Counted from the stretch's first letter, positions 46,170-59,203 are shown. The stretch is 64,000 bases of DNA from Avena insularis (GCA_023614405.1 CM042686.1:351672329-351736328), one strand, 5' to 3'. Notes: generated by a model from the letters alone, not told the origin. A program made the numbers and translations.

Positions 46170-48905
46170 GTAGAATTGTATTACAAAGTAGTTCTGTTTT
46201 GTCGATTTCCACTTGGTACTGGATATATAATGTTGTATCTTCTAAATACAGGACTGGAAGGTGTCTCCCAATTTGTCCCCTCGTCCTGAAGGGGTTATCC
46301 CTCGCGAGGTGGATGAAGAGGACGAGTCAGAGTCGACCGTCCCAAACGAAGAGGAGGAGGGAGCCCCCGAGTTCAACGACCAGGACAGCTGCAAGCGTTC
46401 TTGCAGCAAGGATTCTGATGCTACTTCTCCGACGATGCCAGAAGGTCCTTCTGCTACTGTAGAGGAACCAATCCCCGCCGTTCCTATGCGTTCCATGGCT
46501 CCTTCTACCCGGAAGAAGATGCGACTACCGAAGGAGTCATCAGAGTCGGAGGAGCAATCCTTCGACCTTGATAGATTTTGACTGGTGAGTTCTGCATTCT
46601 CGACTTTGTATTGGTTTCTTTTTGGAGCTGCTTTCCCTGAAGTTTTTGCTGGATGTGTTTTGTAGTCAAGCAGCATCGTCATCTTCTGACGACGTCTAAT
46701 TTGGGAAGGAATCCAGAGTCGCAGACTCCAAGGCCAAGGAAGTGGTCGAACGATCTTCCTCTCCTCCATTGGCGGCCCACTCCGGGCACAACTTGTCGAG
46801 TTCCCCTCATGCTGGGGGACACCAGGTGGTTGCCCGTATGACTGCGCAACAATCATCTTCGGAGTCTCTGGAGGACCATGTAAGCATTATTTTGTAGTCA
46901 AATATATACTTGGTGTTGTTGCTGAACTTTGTTTTCTTCTGATGCAGCTCATCATGAAGGAAGTTGCTCGCCTGGCAGAGCAAGTCCTTGACATGGGTCG
47001 ACAGCATGCGCGGCTGGACAATCGCCATCACATTGTTGAAGGTTAGTTTTGGCTTTGTCTTTGTCTTCGTGAAGTTTCTAGATTCGATTGATGGTTCGTC
47101 CTATGCTTTGCAGTCGAGCATAACGAACTTCTTCGTCATGCTGCTTCCCTCGAAAAGGCGCTTGCCGCAGCGGCAAAGAGTCATGACAAAGAAATCGTGG
47201 CCCTGGAGGAGTCGCAAAAGCGCGAAGAAGACTTGCGAAAACGCGAAGAGGACTTGCGCGTCTCCAATGCCGAGAGGGAGAAGTTGCTCGAGGAGCAACT
47301 TTTCTCGATTGCTAAGTCCCTCTCAGGTACTCTTTCAGCTGAATGAAATTTCATTATTTCTTGCTTCGACATCGTGTTATTGTGTTAATACTTTGCTGTA
47401 TGTAGATGCCAGTGGCCTGAACTTTGATGCCCAGGCCCTTCGTCGCGATGATGCGTTGGCTGGTGTTGTCGCTGCAGTCGAAGACCGCAGCGCTTGCCTT
47501 CAGGGGACGCTGACGATTGCCAAGGGTGTGCTTAGTCGCATACGCAAGGATCTAACCCCCAAGGATGAGCTGATTGACAACCTTGAGGACCTGGTGGAAT
47601 CCCTTGCTAGGGGTATTCCCATGGACTTTAGGAACTCTTAGCGGTCTGTCGGTGCCACTATGGCACTCGCGATGGTGCAAGCCCATGTCATGGAGGTGGA
47701 CTTTGCCGCTATCTCCAAGGCGATGCCTGCCGGCGAAGATGGCCAATAGGTAGTGTTTGCTCCCTTCGCTAGTGGCTATGGTAAATATGGGCCATAGCTC
47801 ATCAATACAGTGGCCAAATACTCTGAAGAGTTGGTGTGAGCGAAGAATGCGGCGAAGGCTGCGACATCAGGGGCTAGCACCGGAAAGTCTGTGGCGTCAG
47901 AGACCGCCACGGATTCGATGAGGCCCCCGAAGTCGAAGTCGAAGAAGCAGACTGCTCCTTAGTAGCTATTTTGTAATAGTTGTAGTTTTTTTCGTGTTGA
48001 AACCATGCTTTTGTGGGAGTATCCCTGTCGAGACTTTTGCCGTGCCTGAATGCATTCGAGCCTTTTATGAATGTATTCTTGGTCCCTTATTTGCTCTTGC
48101 TTGGTTTGTGATAGGGTACGTCGAGTGGTCATTCGAGTGATTCTCGTGATCCTCCACCCACCGATGAAACCTTGGCGCAGCCGCGCTCAAAGGTGGAGGA
48201 GTTGTCCTTGTTTGCGCGACTGCGTGATCGCATTAAGCAACTGGAGCGTGAGTTGCCCATCCTCCGTGGTAGCGTAGATGTATGGAAGTCGAAGGCAGAG
48301 AAGGCTACCGCCCACGAGAAGTATCTCTTGGAGGAGGTGGCGCAGCTGAGTGAGCAAATCAAATGTTAGCTTTCTGCCCTCTTATCTTTTCTTTTAGTCA
48401 GACGTAGCGATGCCTTGTCTTCATACTTTGCCCTTTTGTTTGGTGTAGTTGTTAGTGCTCGTCATCCGCAGGATGACAAAGACCGGATTGCCATTCGAAT
48501 GAACGATCTAACCTAGGAGCAACTACAGGCGAGTGGGTACTTTTGGGTGGACCACGATCGTGCGATCGTGCTTCTCAAGTACTTCACTTTTTGAAGAAGG
48601 CGCAGTCGTGCCATAGGCATATCTATCAAACGATGTTTCCGTTGGACGGCGTCCCTTCAAGCCTATTGGCTCTTCTAGTGAAGTTCCAGGATTTGAGTGC
48701 GGTTCGCGAGTGCACGCGACAGCAGTTAGTAGCTGGTGCTAAGTCTATGTTGTTGCTGGTGCAACTTCATAGGCCGGATGTAGATGTTGTGGCTGTTGCC
48801 GCTAGGCCGCCACCTCCGCCTGAGGATATGACCTAGGACATGGTTCCGCACTACCAAGCGGTTGATTGCCCAGCGGAAGAAATTGTCGACTTCTTTGAGG
48901 AATAA
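45150..48905 (+). pseudogene. Antisense multi-exon extra gene of Tat copy B (complete layout)
   Basis: Opposite to gag-pol. Exons inferred from GT-AG signals and comparison with copy A: 45150-46169, 46253-46584, 46666-46879, 46948-47041, 47114-47326, 47406-47962, 48115-48364 and 48449-48905. Introns are about 65-150 bp; donors include gtgagt (46585), gtaagc (46880) and gttagt (47042), and acceptors are mostly TAG or CAG. The predicted protein has a Lys/Ala-rich N-terminus, the PF04195 domain, an acidic Ser/Pro region, Glu/Arg/Lys coiled coils and an acidic end. Breaks include TAG at the exon 1 end (next to gtagaa, where CAG would be expected), a one-base shift near 46575 and TAG at 47639-47641. 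The role of this gene in Tat elements is not known to me. Confidence 0.78.
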
Positions 48906-49368
48906 ACGAACGTTCTCTTGTTGCAGCAGTAGCATGACTTGTATCCTGCGCATAATTGTACAAGTGTTGTAAAGTTCATATGAATATGTTGGATGTAATT
49001 AATAGTCATTGATATGTGAAGAGCTTGCTAGATTTTATATTTTGCGAGTGTATTTGTACTCTGTAGTTCCTTTTCATTAGCCTGACTTGTGTTATCTCAG
49101 CACCTTGCCAACCTGTCAGGTGCGTTGCAGCTGGGTTGGTGTTTATCAAGGGTTCGATTGATGTTGTGTCAGCTACTTGGGATACTGCGATTTGTTCGTA
49201 GAATGAGAGTGTAAAGGGTGGCGCAGGCCCCGAGTGATAAAATTGCAAGAAAATAAGGGAAACACAAAGTTTGGGGCACTTAGCTTTATTTATTCGTGGA
49301 ATAGTACGAGGTACAATGTGTGGCTAAGTAGCCTGGCTGAATAGCCTTATTTGTAATGTAAAAAACGA
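48906..49368. other. Convergent spacer between antisense gene and pol, copy B
   Basis: It is equivalent to 2573-3030 in copy A. It is AT-rich at its left and has no supported frame. Confidence 0.5.
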
Positions 49369-52300
49369 CTAGGGGTAGAAGCGACGCAGCTGCGCGACGT
49401 TCCAGGGATTGGAGTATGCGACTCCTGTCTCGAGATCTTTAAGGCAATAGGCGCCACCTGGGATTACTTCTATAACCACATAAGGTCCCTCCCAAGGGGA
49501 CTCAAGCTTGAGATGCCCTTGCTGCTTTAGTCGTAGGACCAGGTCTCCTTCGACGAATGATCTGGGGCGTAGCCTTCTGCTGTGGTAGTTGCGGAGGCTT
49601 TGCTGGTAGATCATTGATCTCTCCGCTGTGACTTCCCGTGCTTCGTCAAGGAGGTCGATGGAGTCTTCGAGTGCAAGAGTTGACTCCTGATCGCTGTAAG
49701 CGACCACCCGCGGGGCTTTGTAGCGTACTTCTGCGGGTAGCACCGCTTTAGCGCCGTGCACCATGAAGAACGGGGTGTATCTCGTGGCACTGTTTGGAGT
49801 TGTGCGTAAGCTCCAGAGTACGGATTGCGGCTCATCTGGCCAGCATCCGACGGCTTGTTCGAGTGGCCGGAGGAGTCGCTTCTTGATTCTGCCGCAGATG
49901 AGGCCGTTGGCCTTTTTGACTTGACCGTTGGTCTGCGGGTGAGGCACCGAGGCGTAGCTTATGTTGATTCCCAGGTTTTCGCAGAATTCCTAGAACTCCT
50001 TAGAGGTGAAGTTCGTCCCATTGTCCGTGATGATGCTGTGTGGCACTCCAAAGCGGTAGACAGTGGATTCGAAGAACTTGACAGCGCTGGCTCCTAATTG
50101 ATTTGTCACCGGCATGGCCTCGATCCACTTGGTGAACTTGTCGGCTGTGACCAAGAGGTAAACGTAACCTCCTGGCGAAGATTTTGGGAGCTTACCGACC
50201 ATGTCGAGTCCCCATTGTGCGAAGGGCCAAGCCAATGGAATTGCCGGAGTTCAGCACCAGGTGCGTGAGGTTTGTCCGTGAATCGCTGGCAAACATTGCA
50301 GCACTGGACGATGTCCTTGGCATCACGCATGGCCGTGGGCCAGTAGAATCTAGCTCGCAGAGCTTTGGCAACAAGGGCACGTCTGCCAGCATGGTGCCCA
50401 AGGTGCCTTCCTGGATGTCGAGGAGGATGGCCCTTCCGTCCCCGTTGGAGACGCACCGTTGGAGCACTCCTGTGATGCTGTGCTTGTACATTCACCGTTG
50501 ATGAGGGAGAACGCCTTGGATCGGCGTGCGATCTGCTGTGCGTCAGTCGGGTCATCTGGCAACCTCTTACTGAGTAGATATGTGATGTAAGGTTGTGTCC
50601 AAGATGGCTCGATCATCATGACGCTCATTGGTCCTTCGAGTCCTGTATCACGCTCCAGGTCATCGAGTGCCATTGGCTCATTGGGTGGCGTAGCCACCGA
50701 GTCTGTTGACGCGCTTGCTTTCTTCTCTAGAGCCTTTGGCTTGATGGAGCGTTCACAGATGCGCTCGAGAAATACCCCAGGTGGTATGGGGGCGCAGCTA
50801 GAGCCAATGTTGGCGAGTGTGTCCACCTCTTCGTTGCTTTCACGGCCTACGTGCCGCAGCTCACAGACGTCGAAGTCCCCTTCGAGTGTGTCGTAGAGGT
50901 TGTGATAGGCAATCATGTTGTCACTGAGTGCGTCGCACTCGTGCATCGTTTGGTTGACCACCAGTTTGGAGTCGCCGTAGATGATGAGTCTCTTGGTGCC
51001 ACAGGCTTTCGCCATCCGCATCCCATGGATTTGAGCCTCGTACTCAGCTTCATTGTTGGAGGCAGTGAACTACATTCGCAGAATGTATTTCAGCTTCTCT
51101 CCCTGGGGCAATGTCAGTATGGCACCTGCGCCAGCTCCGTCCTTTCATTTGGACCCATCGAAGTGCATTCTCCAGAGGTAGGACATGTCTGGTTTGTCGG
51201 GGAGCTGGTTCTCCATCCAGTGCACGAGGAAATCAGGGAGGACTTGCGACTTGAACGTGTCGCGCTTTTCGTATGTGATGTCTTGTGGAGACAGTTCGAT
51301 TCCCCAAAGCGCGACTCGCCCAGTGGCATCAGGGTTATTGAGGATATGCCCGAGCGGGGTGTCATTGACCACCATGATTGGGTGCTCCTGGAAGTAGTGG
51401 CGCAGTCGCCTGGCTGTCATGAAGACGTCGTACGCCAGCTTCTGGTAGTGCGGGTACCGCTGTTTTGTTGGCATGAGCACCTCGCTGAGGTAGTAGACTG
51501 GGCGCTGGACCCCGTGGACCTTGTTTTCTTCGGCTCGTTATACCACAAGCACCATGCTGACCACCTGGTTGGTGCGGAGATGTAGAGCAACAACGGCTCT
51601 TTTTCGCATGGAGTCACCAGTACTAGCGAGGTGGATAGTAGACGTTTGAGTCTTCGAATGCTTCTTGCACCTCGTCTGTCCACTCAAACTTGTCAGTTTT
51701 GTGGAGAAGTTGGTAGAAGGGCAGTGCCTTTTCGCCCATTCGACTGATGAATCGACTAAGCGCTGCGATTCGCCCAGCCAGCTGATGGATGCCTCTTATG
51801 TTCTTTGGCTTCTCCATGGCCAGTATGGCCTTTATTTTCTTTGGGTTTGCTTCGATCCCTCTCGCGAAGATGAGATACCCGAGTAATTGGGCAGATGGTA
51901 CGCCCAAGGCGCATTTGTCCGGATTGAGCTTGATCCGGTAGCGGTCGAGATTGGTGAAGGTCTCACGTAGATCATCGATTAGCGAGGCTTCCTCTTTTGT
52001 TTTGATGATGATGTCATCAATGTAGACTTGGATGTTACGACCAAGTTGATTCTTGAGGCAGGCCTGCATGCACCGCTGATAGGTGGCTCCTGCGGTTTTA
52101 GCCCGAAGGGCATCATGTTGTAGCAGAACACACCAACGGGTGTTGTAAACGCCATTTTCTCTTGGTCTTCCTCCTTCATTCAAATATGATTGTAGCCTGA
52201 GTAGGCATCGAGGAAGCAGAGACGCTCACAGCCCGCAGTGGAGTCGATGATTTGGTCGATTCGCGGCAGCGGGAAGTGGTCCTTTGGACAGTGCTTATTC

Positions 52301-52700
52301 AAGGAGGTGAAGTCCACGCACATCCACAGGATATCCGTGACGTTTTTGGGCACAAGCACTGTGTTAGCGAGCCAAGTGCTTTCCTTGATCTCGCGTATGA
52401 ATTTTGCATCGAGGAGTCTGTTGATCTCCATTCCGACTGCCTTTGCTCTTGGTTCAGACGATCTTGAATTATGCCTTGGTGGCCTTGCGTCTGGATTTAC
52501 GTTGAGTGAGCGCTCGGCGAATTCCCTGGGAACTCCTGGCATGTCCACTGGACACCAGGTGAAGATCTCCCAGTGCTCACGGAGGAATTCGACGAGCGCG
52601 AGTTCCTATGCGGAACTCAAGTTGTTGGCGATGAGGGCCGTCTTGGTCGGGTCCATTGGGTGGACCTAGACTTTCTTCGTGTGCACCGACGAGTCGAAGG
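49369..52700 (-). pseudogene. pol: pol of Tat copy B: RT, RNase H, second RNase H, integrase
   Basis: Reading right to left, reverse transcriptase (52548-51623) has a VYIDD active site. Gypsy RNase H (about 51480-51280) follows, then the archaeal-type RNase H (about 51180-50560), which keeps GDS (codon 50971-50973) where copy A has GES. Integrase spans about 50450-49369, with ITDNGTNF keeping the second Asp and NGQVKKANG where the third acidic residue is Lys (49915-49917). The end is YSNPWNVAQLRRFYP and TAG at 49369-49371. Frameshifts near 52180, 51660, 51540, 50500 and 50240, and several stops, disable it. Copies A and B align throughout, with different private mutations plus the shared Lys. 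Confidence 0.87.
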
Positions 52701-52776
52701 ACAGATCGGGTGAACTTGGCCTGCTCAGAGGAGGCAGACTGTTGTGTGTCGACTCCTTTAATCTTGCGAGTTCCTC

Positions 52777-55700
52777 CTACATGCCGAAGGACTGGGAGAT
52801 TCTGTTGAATTCCCTATCGCAGCTGTCAGACCTCTTGAAGTTGACGTTGATTGTGATTACACCGTTTGGACCTGGCATTTTCATCTGCAGGTAGGCGTAG
52901 TGCGGCACTGCCTTGAACCTTGCGAACGCGACAGGTCCGAGGATGCAGTGGTATTGTGAGGGCCATTCGATGACTTCAAAGTCGATGCATTCTTGCCGAA
53001 AGTTTTGCGCGTGCCGAAGATGACGTCGAGGTTGATTTTGCCCAGGGGATATATGCCCTTCCCTAGGACAATGCCGTGGAACATCATGTCTGAAACTTCC
53101 AGACACATCAGAGGGATCCTCATCACACGCAAGGTACTCACGAACATGAGGTTAATGCTGTTGCCGCCATCCATGAAGATGCGACTCATGTCGAAATCCC
53201 CAATCTGCGCCTCGAGTACGAGGGGACAGTGTCCTGGGCGAGGAACTTGGCGCGGGTGGTCGCGCCTGTCAAAGGTGATGCAGGAGTCGCTTCCACTGAG
53301 GTACTCAGTGGTGGAAGGTGGAGAGTTTATCGCCAAGTTGACCTGGCGAGTGATGGCCTTCTGCACTCGATTTGAGGGACTCCCTTTTTGGATCATCCCC
53401 ATGTTGCCCACGGCTCGTGGGTATGGTTCGCCTCCGTGATGCTGGACCGGCGTGGCCGTGGGTGGTAGTGGTCCGGGCGGTGGTGGAGGAGCTCCATGTG
53501 CCACAACGCCTGGGGCGGCTCCATAGCCCCTGTTAACTGCGTCATGATTCATCCGGTCCAGGCCCTCGTGGAGTTTGAGGAACTCGCGGTAGTCATTGAG
53601 AAGGTGGCTGGATTTCTTCTTGCCATCGTGCTTGTCGATGTAGAAGTGCATGTTGCATGGCCCAGACAGTTTGTCCTCGATAGATGTTGCGGGTGCCTCT
53701 TCACGAGTGTGGCATTACCACACCTGTGTGGTTTTTCTGTTGTCGCGGTATCCACCACTGCGGTATCCACTATTGCGGTCATCGTCGCGTTTGTCGGCGT
53801 AGCCGGCTGCGACCATGTTGACCTCGTCGCGGTCGTCGTAGACACGCATCCGACGTTTGCCTCGGCGGTCGCGTCTGCGCACGAGGTTGTCATCATCGTC
53901 AGAGTAGGTACGGTTCTTCACCGAGTCTTCTTCGTCAGCCCACCGATTCGCGAGTTCCATCAGGTGGTCAATCGTTTTAGGCTTCGAGCGGCCCAGCTCC
54001 TCCCTGAGCTCTATATGGCAAACGTCGCTGTTGAATGCGTCGATTTCGCGGTCCTCCGAGATGTTTTCTGTGTAGTTCTTGATGATGGACCACCTCTAGA
54101 TGTACGAGCGTACCGATTCGCCTGATCTTTGCTGGCAGCTTCTCAGCTCTTCGATTGATGCAGGCCTTTTGTAAGTGCCCTTGAAATTGTGCACGAAGCT
54201 GTAGACCAGCTCTTCCCAGCTGCGAATGGATCCGCGCGAGAGATTGTTGAGCCATGCGCGAGCGTCGCCCTGTAGCTGTAGCTGCAGGCATTGCATGGCC
54301 GTGCTTCGACTCCCGCCATGTAGTCTCACGGAGGAGATGTGGTCCTCCAACCAGATTTTCGGGTCTTGTAGACCATCAAATTTTGGGTTCTCTGACGGTA
54401 GTTTGAACCCTTCAGGCATTCGCTTTTGCCTGATGGACCTGCTAAAGCATCTGGCACCGCAGAGCTCAGTCTCGTCCTCTTCTGAGTCAGTTGAACGAGC
54501 GCGTCTTACCCTCGATTTATTGATTTTGCACTGCGTGAGGTCATCACGCGCATCATAATCGCGATCGTGCCGCCGTGAGCGTCGATGCCGAGACAGATCG
54601 TGGCTATCGTCACGGAACATGGGCGAGAAATAGTGTTTTGCCAGAGCCTTGCTTTTCTTTGGCTCTGGTGCAGGCTCTTTGTCCAGGGCGGCCTCGACTA
54701 GCCCCAATCCCGTGATCGTAGATTGGTGCATGGTAGCATGTGGATCTCCAGCTGGCGGCTGGTTGTTGAGAAGGTACATGGTGGCCGCTGTTACCATGGC
54801 ATGCAGCGTCTTCGGGAGCACGTTGCCCCGTGTATCCACCGTCATGGAGCCGAAGTCGAGGACTTTCGCGGCTTCTACGCGTTCTTCCTCGGTGAGGTGG
54901 GCCAGTTGAGATCTTCTCTTGTTGGCTAGGTACTCGTTGCCTTTGGAGGAGGATCCTCCGTTGGAGGAGATCCCGGCTCGCTGAAGGCTTGACTCGTCCG
55001 CCGCCTTTTTACGCGCCTCGAGTTGCGCGATTGCGTGTAGCTGGCGTGTGTATTCCTCCTTCAGTAGCCAATGGTAGCCCACCAACATGTCTTGCGGGGA
55101 GTTGAGGGGCAGAGGATTGCCTCTTAGAGCTTCTCGACAGTGAGCCCACTCGTTGTCGTTGAGCTTGATCACTACGCGCTATCTAGTGTGTTCGTTCACT
55201 ATGGTCGGCGGTTCTCCTCCCGCTCCATTGTTGACGGGCGCATCGTTGCCACCGTTGGTGGGGCCACTGTTGGGCGTACTGCTGTTGGGTGGTCCGATGC
55301 CGTTGGGCATGCTGCCGTTGGGCGGTCCGGTGCCAGATCCAGTGCCAACATTTTCGCGATTGGCGATAGTATCGCCCGCGTTGATGACCGCGCTCATGAA
55401 GTGGTTGGGGAAGCTGTTGCTCCTGCAGCTTTCAGATCCAGAGCTGTAGGCTCCATCTTCAGTGGCCAGGTCACCCAAATCGGATCCATGACTGCTGTCG
55501 CTGTTCGTGCTCCCAGCTGTTGCCGAGGCATTGAGCTCGCTGAGGGTGCCGATTGGTGGCGGGAACCACGATGCTGGAGCAATCGCGGGTGCCGTCAGCT
55601 AGTCAGGCATGCGAAGTGTGCCCATCTGACCAGCCTGGAAGCGGAAGCTCCCAATCGCCAGACTGATTCCCTCGCCCACGGACTCGAAAGCCGGGCGAGT

Positions 55701-55865
55701 GTCCGGCATGTGGACGGTGAAGTCGAACGCGCCGAAGAGCTGGCGAATCTCCGCTATTGTGGAGTTGTAGATCGCGGTTGATGGGGCCAAAGAAGCCGCA
55801 ACATCAGCACTCCTAGTTCCCGCAGATGACGCCAATTGACGAGGGTTTAACTCGTCAATGCCCAT
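52777..55865 (-). pseudogene. gag: gag-protease of Tat copy B
   Basis: As in copy A, the frame is open from an ATG in the LTR (55863-55865) through the primer-binding site to a TAG after MPD (about 55599). It then continues with WFPPPIGTLSELNA and the Asn/Gly/Pro-rich region to a TGA-type break near 55179, and on through 55172-54096. A TAG after RSYI and another after QVW (near 53715) follow. The last open part (53651-52881) holds the polyproline stretch and the protease motif MDGGNSINLMF. The zone 52777-52880 overlaps the frameshifted protease end. Confidence 0.85.
55819..55836 (-). other. Primer-binding site, Tat copy B
   Basis: The minus strand reads TTGGCGTCATCTGCGGGA after the LTR. Compared with copy A it has transitions at CpG-like places, suggesting decay. 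Confidence 0.55.
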
Positions 55866-56307
55866 TGTTATGGACTTGGGTTTTGGAGAAGGAGGGAGCA
55901 CTAGAGGCATCAATCGGCTAGCAAAAAAGCACACAGGGACGCAAGGTTTACCTAGGTTCAGGCCTGATAGAGTTCCCTACTCCTACTTGTCTGCTCTTGG
56001 AATTAACAAAGGAATCGAAGATTACAGGGGCGCACAGATGCAATCTGGCGAGAGTTGTGGAAACTAGGGTTGCGTGTGTCCTCCTCGCTGCCCCCTCCTA
56101 GCCTTTATATAGATAGGCTAGGTCTCGGGTAGCAGGTCGAGTCGGTTCCCTTTGAACTTTCCATCTTAAGCTTCATCTTGTCTCGCAAGCAATCGAGAGT
56201 CCGTGGGCCACTTGAATTCTCCACTGGGTCTTAGCAACGTCGTGGGCTTCTGCCGTATCTGGACCATATTTACCAAGCTCGAGTACCTGTAGGGTATACC
56301 CATGTCA
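55837..56307 (-). repeat. 5' LTR of Tat copy B
   Basis: It is 471 bp, the partner of 11655-12138, and lacks a 14-15 bp stretch near 56148 that the partner has. A TATA box on the minus strand is at about 56103-56112. Confidence 0.9.
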
Positions 56308-59183
56308 CTACTACTTCATCTACCATCGGTATTGGCAATAAACCTTAATATTTTTTATTATGTGCCTGCGTTGAGCATGAACATCATGTCTAGATCATGT
56401 TTAATGAAAGATGATTATTCATTTCTATCAGAGAACAATGGTTGTTCCTTTTATATGAATAACATATTTTCTGGTCACGCACCTTTGTTGAATGGTTTAT
56501 TTGTCTTGAATCTTGATATTAGTGGTACACATATTCATAACGTGATTTCCAAAATAATTAAGTTGAATGATGATATTGCTGCATATTTGTGGCATTGATG
56601 TTTGGGTCATATTGGTGTAAAGCTCATGAAGAAGCTCCATTATGATGGACTGCTTGAATCACTTGATTATGAATCATTTGAAACATGTGAACCATGTCTT
56701 ATGGGCAAGATGGCTAGAACTCCATTCTCTGGAACAATGGAACGTGCGACCGACTTGTTGGAAATAATACATACCGATGTATGCGGTCCGATGAGTGTTT
56801 TGGCATGTGGTGGATATCGTTATTTTGTAACCTTCATGGATGATTTAAGTATATATGGGTATATTTACTTAATGAAACACAAGTTTGAAACATTGGAAAA
56901 GTTCAAAGAATTTTAGAGTGAAGTAGAAAATCATCATAACCGTAAGATCAAGTTTCTACGATCCGATCGTGGAGGAGAATATCTTAGTTACAAGTTTGGC
57001 ACACACATGAGACAATGTGGAATTGTTTCACAGCTCACTCCCGCCGAAAAACCACACTATAATGGTGTATCTGAACGTCATAATCGAACCTTATTAGATA
57101 TGGTACAATCTATGATGTCCCTTACAGATTTTCCATTGTCATTTTGGGGTCATGCATTAGAGACTGTTGCATTCACTTTAAATAGGGAACCATCAAAATC
57201 CATTGAAACGACACCGTATGTATTATAGTTTGGTAACAAACCTAAGCTGTAATTTATAAAAGTTTGGGGATGTGATGCTTATGTGAAGAAACTTCAACCT
57301 GATAAGCTCGAACCCAAAGCGGAAAAATGTGTCTTCATAGGATACCCAAAAGAAACAATTGGGTACACCTTCTATCATTGATCTGAAGGCAAAGTGTTTA
57401 TCGCCTAGAATGGATCCTTTCTAGAAAAAGAGTTTCTCTTGAAAGGTGTGAGTAGTAGGAACGTAGAACTCGACGATGTTACTGACCCTTCTCTTCTAGA
57501 AGTGGCGATTAGCGCAGCACCGGCATCTATTCTAGTGCTGACTCCACCCATGAAAGAAGGAAATGATGATGAGGTACCCACCCCTCCTCATGAAACTCCA
57601 AGAGAGAGTACTACTGAACCTCGTAGGTCGAGCATAATATGAACAACTCCGGAACTGTATGGTGATCTAGTCCTCAATTTCATGATAGATGGAAGTGATG
57701 ACCCTGCGACTTATGATGAAGCGATGATGAGACCAAATTCCAACAAATGGCTAGAAGCCATGCAATCAGAGATGGAATCCATGTATGATAACCAAGTTTG
57801 GACTTTGGTAGAGTTACCTCACGACCAAAAGGCCATTGAGAATAAATGGATTTTCAAAAAGAACACAGACGCTGACGGTAATGTGACCATCTATAAAGCT
57901 CGACTTGTCGCGAAAGGGTTCTAAAAAATTCAAAGAATTGACTATGATGAGGCTTTCTCACCGGTAGCGATGCCAAAGTCTGTTAGGATTATGTTAGCAA
58001 TTGCTGCATTTTTCGATTATGAAATCTGGCAGATGGATGTCAACATAGCATTCCTTAATGGAAACATTGAGGAATAGTTGTATATGATACAACCAAAAGG
58101 TTTGGTCGATCCTAAGGATGCTAACAAGGTATGCAAACTTCAGCGATCCATCTATGGACTGAAGCAAGCATCCCAAAGTTGGAATCTCCAATTTGATGAA
58201 GCAATCAAAGGTTTTGGATTTGTCCAAACCATCGGAGAAACTTGTATTAACAAAAAAGTGAGTGGGAGATCTATTGTATTTCTAATCTTGTATGTGGATG
58301 ACATATTGTTGATTTGAAATGACATAGAACTTATGAAAAGCGTGAAGGATTACTTAAATAGTAAGTTTTCAATGAAAGATCTTTGTGATGCTGCATACAT
58401 ATTAGGCATCAAGATATATAGAGATAGATCAAGACGCTTAATAGGATTGTCACAGAGTACATACCTTGACAAGATTTTGAAGAAGTTCAAAATGGACGGG
58501 GGTAAGGGGTTCTTACTGATGTTGCAAGGAACGGTTTTGAGTAAGACTCAAAGTCCAGCGACAGCAACAGATAGAGAAATAGTGGACCATGTCCCCTATG
58601 CCTCAGCCATAGGTTCTCTTATGTATGCTATGTTATCTACAAGGCCAGATGTGGCACATGCTGTTACTTTGACTAAAGACATGTTTCTCATACATGGAGG
58701 TGAAGAAGAGCTCGTTGCAAGGTGTTACGTCGATGCTAGCTTCGACACTTATCTTGATGACTCTAAGTCACAATCCAGATATGTATTTTTGATGAATGGT
58801 GCAGTGGTGAGTTGGAGGAGCTCCAAGAAACCAGTGATTACGAGATATACAATGGAGGCAGAATATATCTCTGCTTTGGAAGTAGTGGTGGAAGCAGTTT
58901 GGATGAAGGAGTTCATTTGGTTCCAAGTACTTTGGATCCTATGGTGATCTATTGTGACAACAATGGTGCCATAGCCAATGCTAAGGAACCAAGGTCTCAC
59001 AAGAACTCCAAGCATATAAAGCGTCGTTTTCACTCCATCTGAGAACATGTTCAGGATGGCAATGTAGAGATTTGCAAAGTAGATACGGATCTAAATGTTG
59101 TAGATCCGTTGACTAAAGCTCTCCCAAAGGAAAAACATGATCAGTACTAGAACTCTATGGGTGTTAGATTCATAAATATGTAA
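56308..59183 (+). pseudogene. pol: pol of copia F: integrase, RT, RNase H
   Basis: Coding resumes directly after copy B in the frame left at 11654. The pre-integrase zinc finger (WH, LGH, CEPC) lies at about 56575-56700. Integrase follows with HTDVCGPM, RSDRGGEY and GVSERHNRTLLD, so the three acidic residues remain. A Thr/Pro-rich linker precedes reverse transcriptase (NKWLEAMQSEMESMYDNQVW to about 58320), whose active site YVDD is intact. RNase H (ARCYVDASFDTYLDDSKS, EAEYISALE) follows. More than ten in-frame stops are present (for example 56596, 56915, 57227, 57641, 57922, 58076, 58315). The segment linking RT to RNase H near 58674 is shorter than usual and looks deleted. The order INT before RT defines Ty1/copia. 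Confidence 0.9.
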
Positions 59184-59203
59184 ACTAGATTATTGACTCT
59201 AGT

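Larger units (their letters stand above)
11655..56307 (-). mobile_element. Tat-lineage gypsy copy B, split by elements D, C and E
   Basis: Outer limits are the two LTRs 11655-12138 (3') and 55837-56307 (5'). The target duplication is CTACC (11650-11654) versus CTACT (56308-56312), 4 of 5 matching. The element's own DNA is 11655-13297 and 44988-56307, about 13 kb. The rest is element D and what sits in D. Order from the right is: 5' LTR, primer-binding site, gag, pol, convergent antisense gene, 3' UTR with internal repeats, polypurine tract, 3' LTR. By eye the two LTRs differ at about 26 of roughly 470 aligned sites plus one 14-15 bp gap. Confidence 0.9.
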
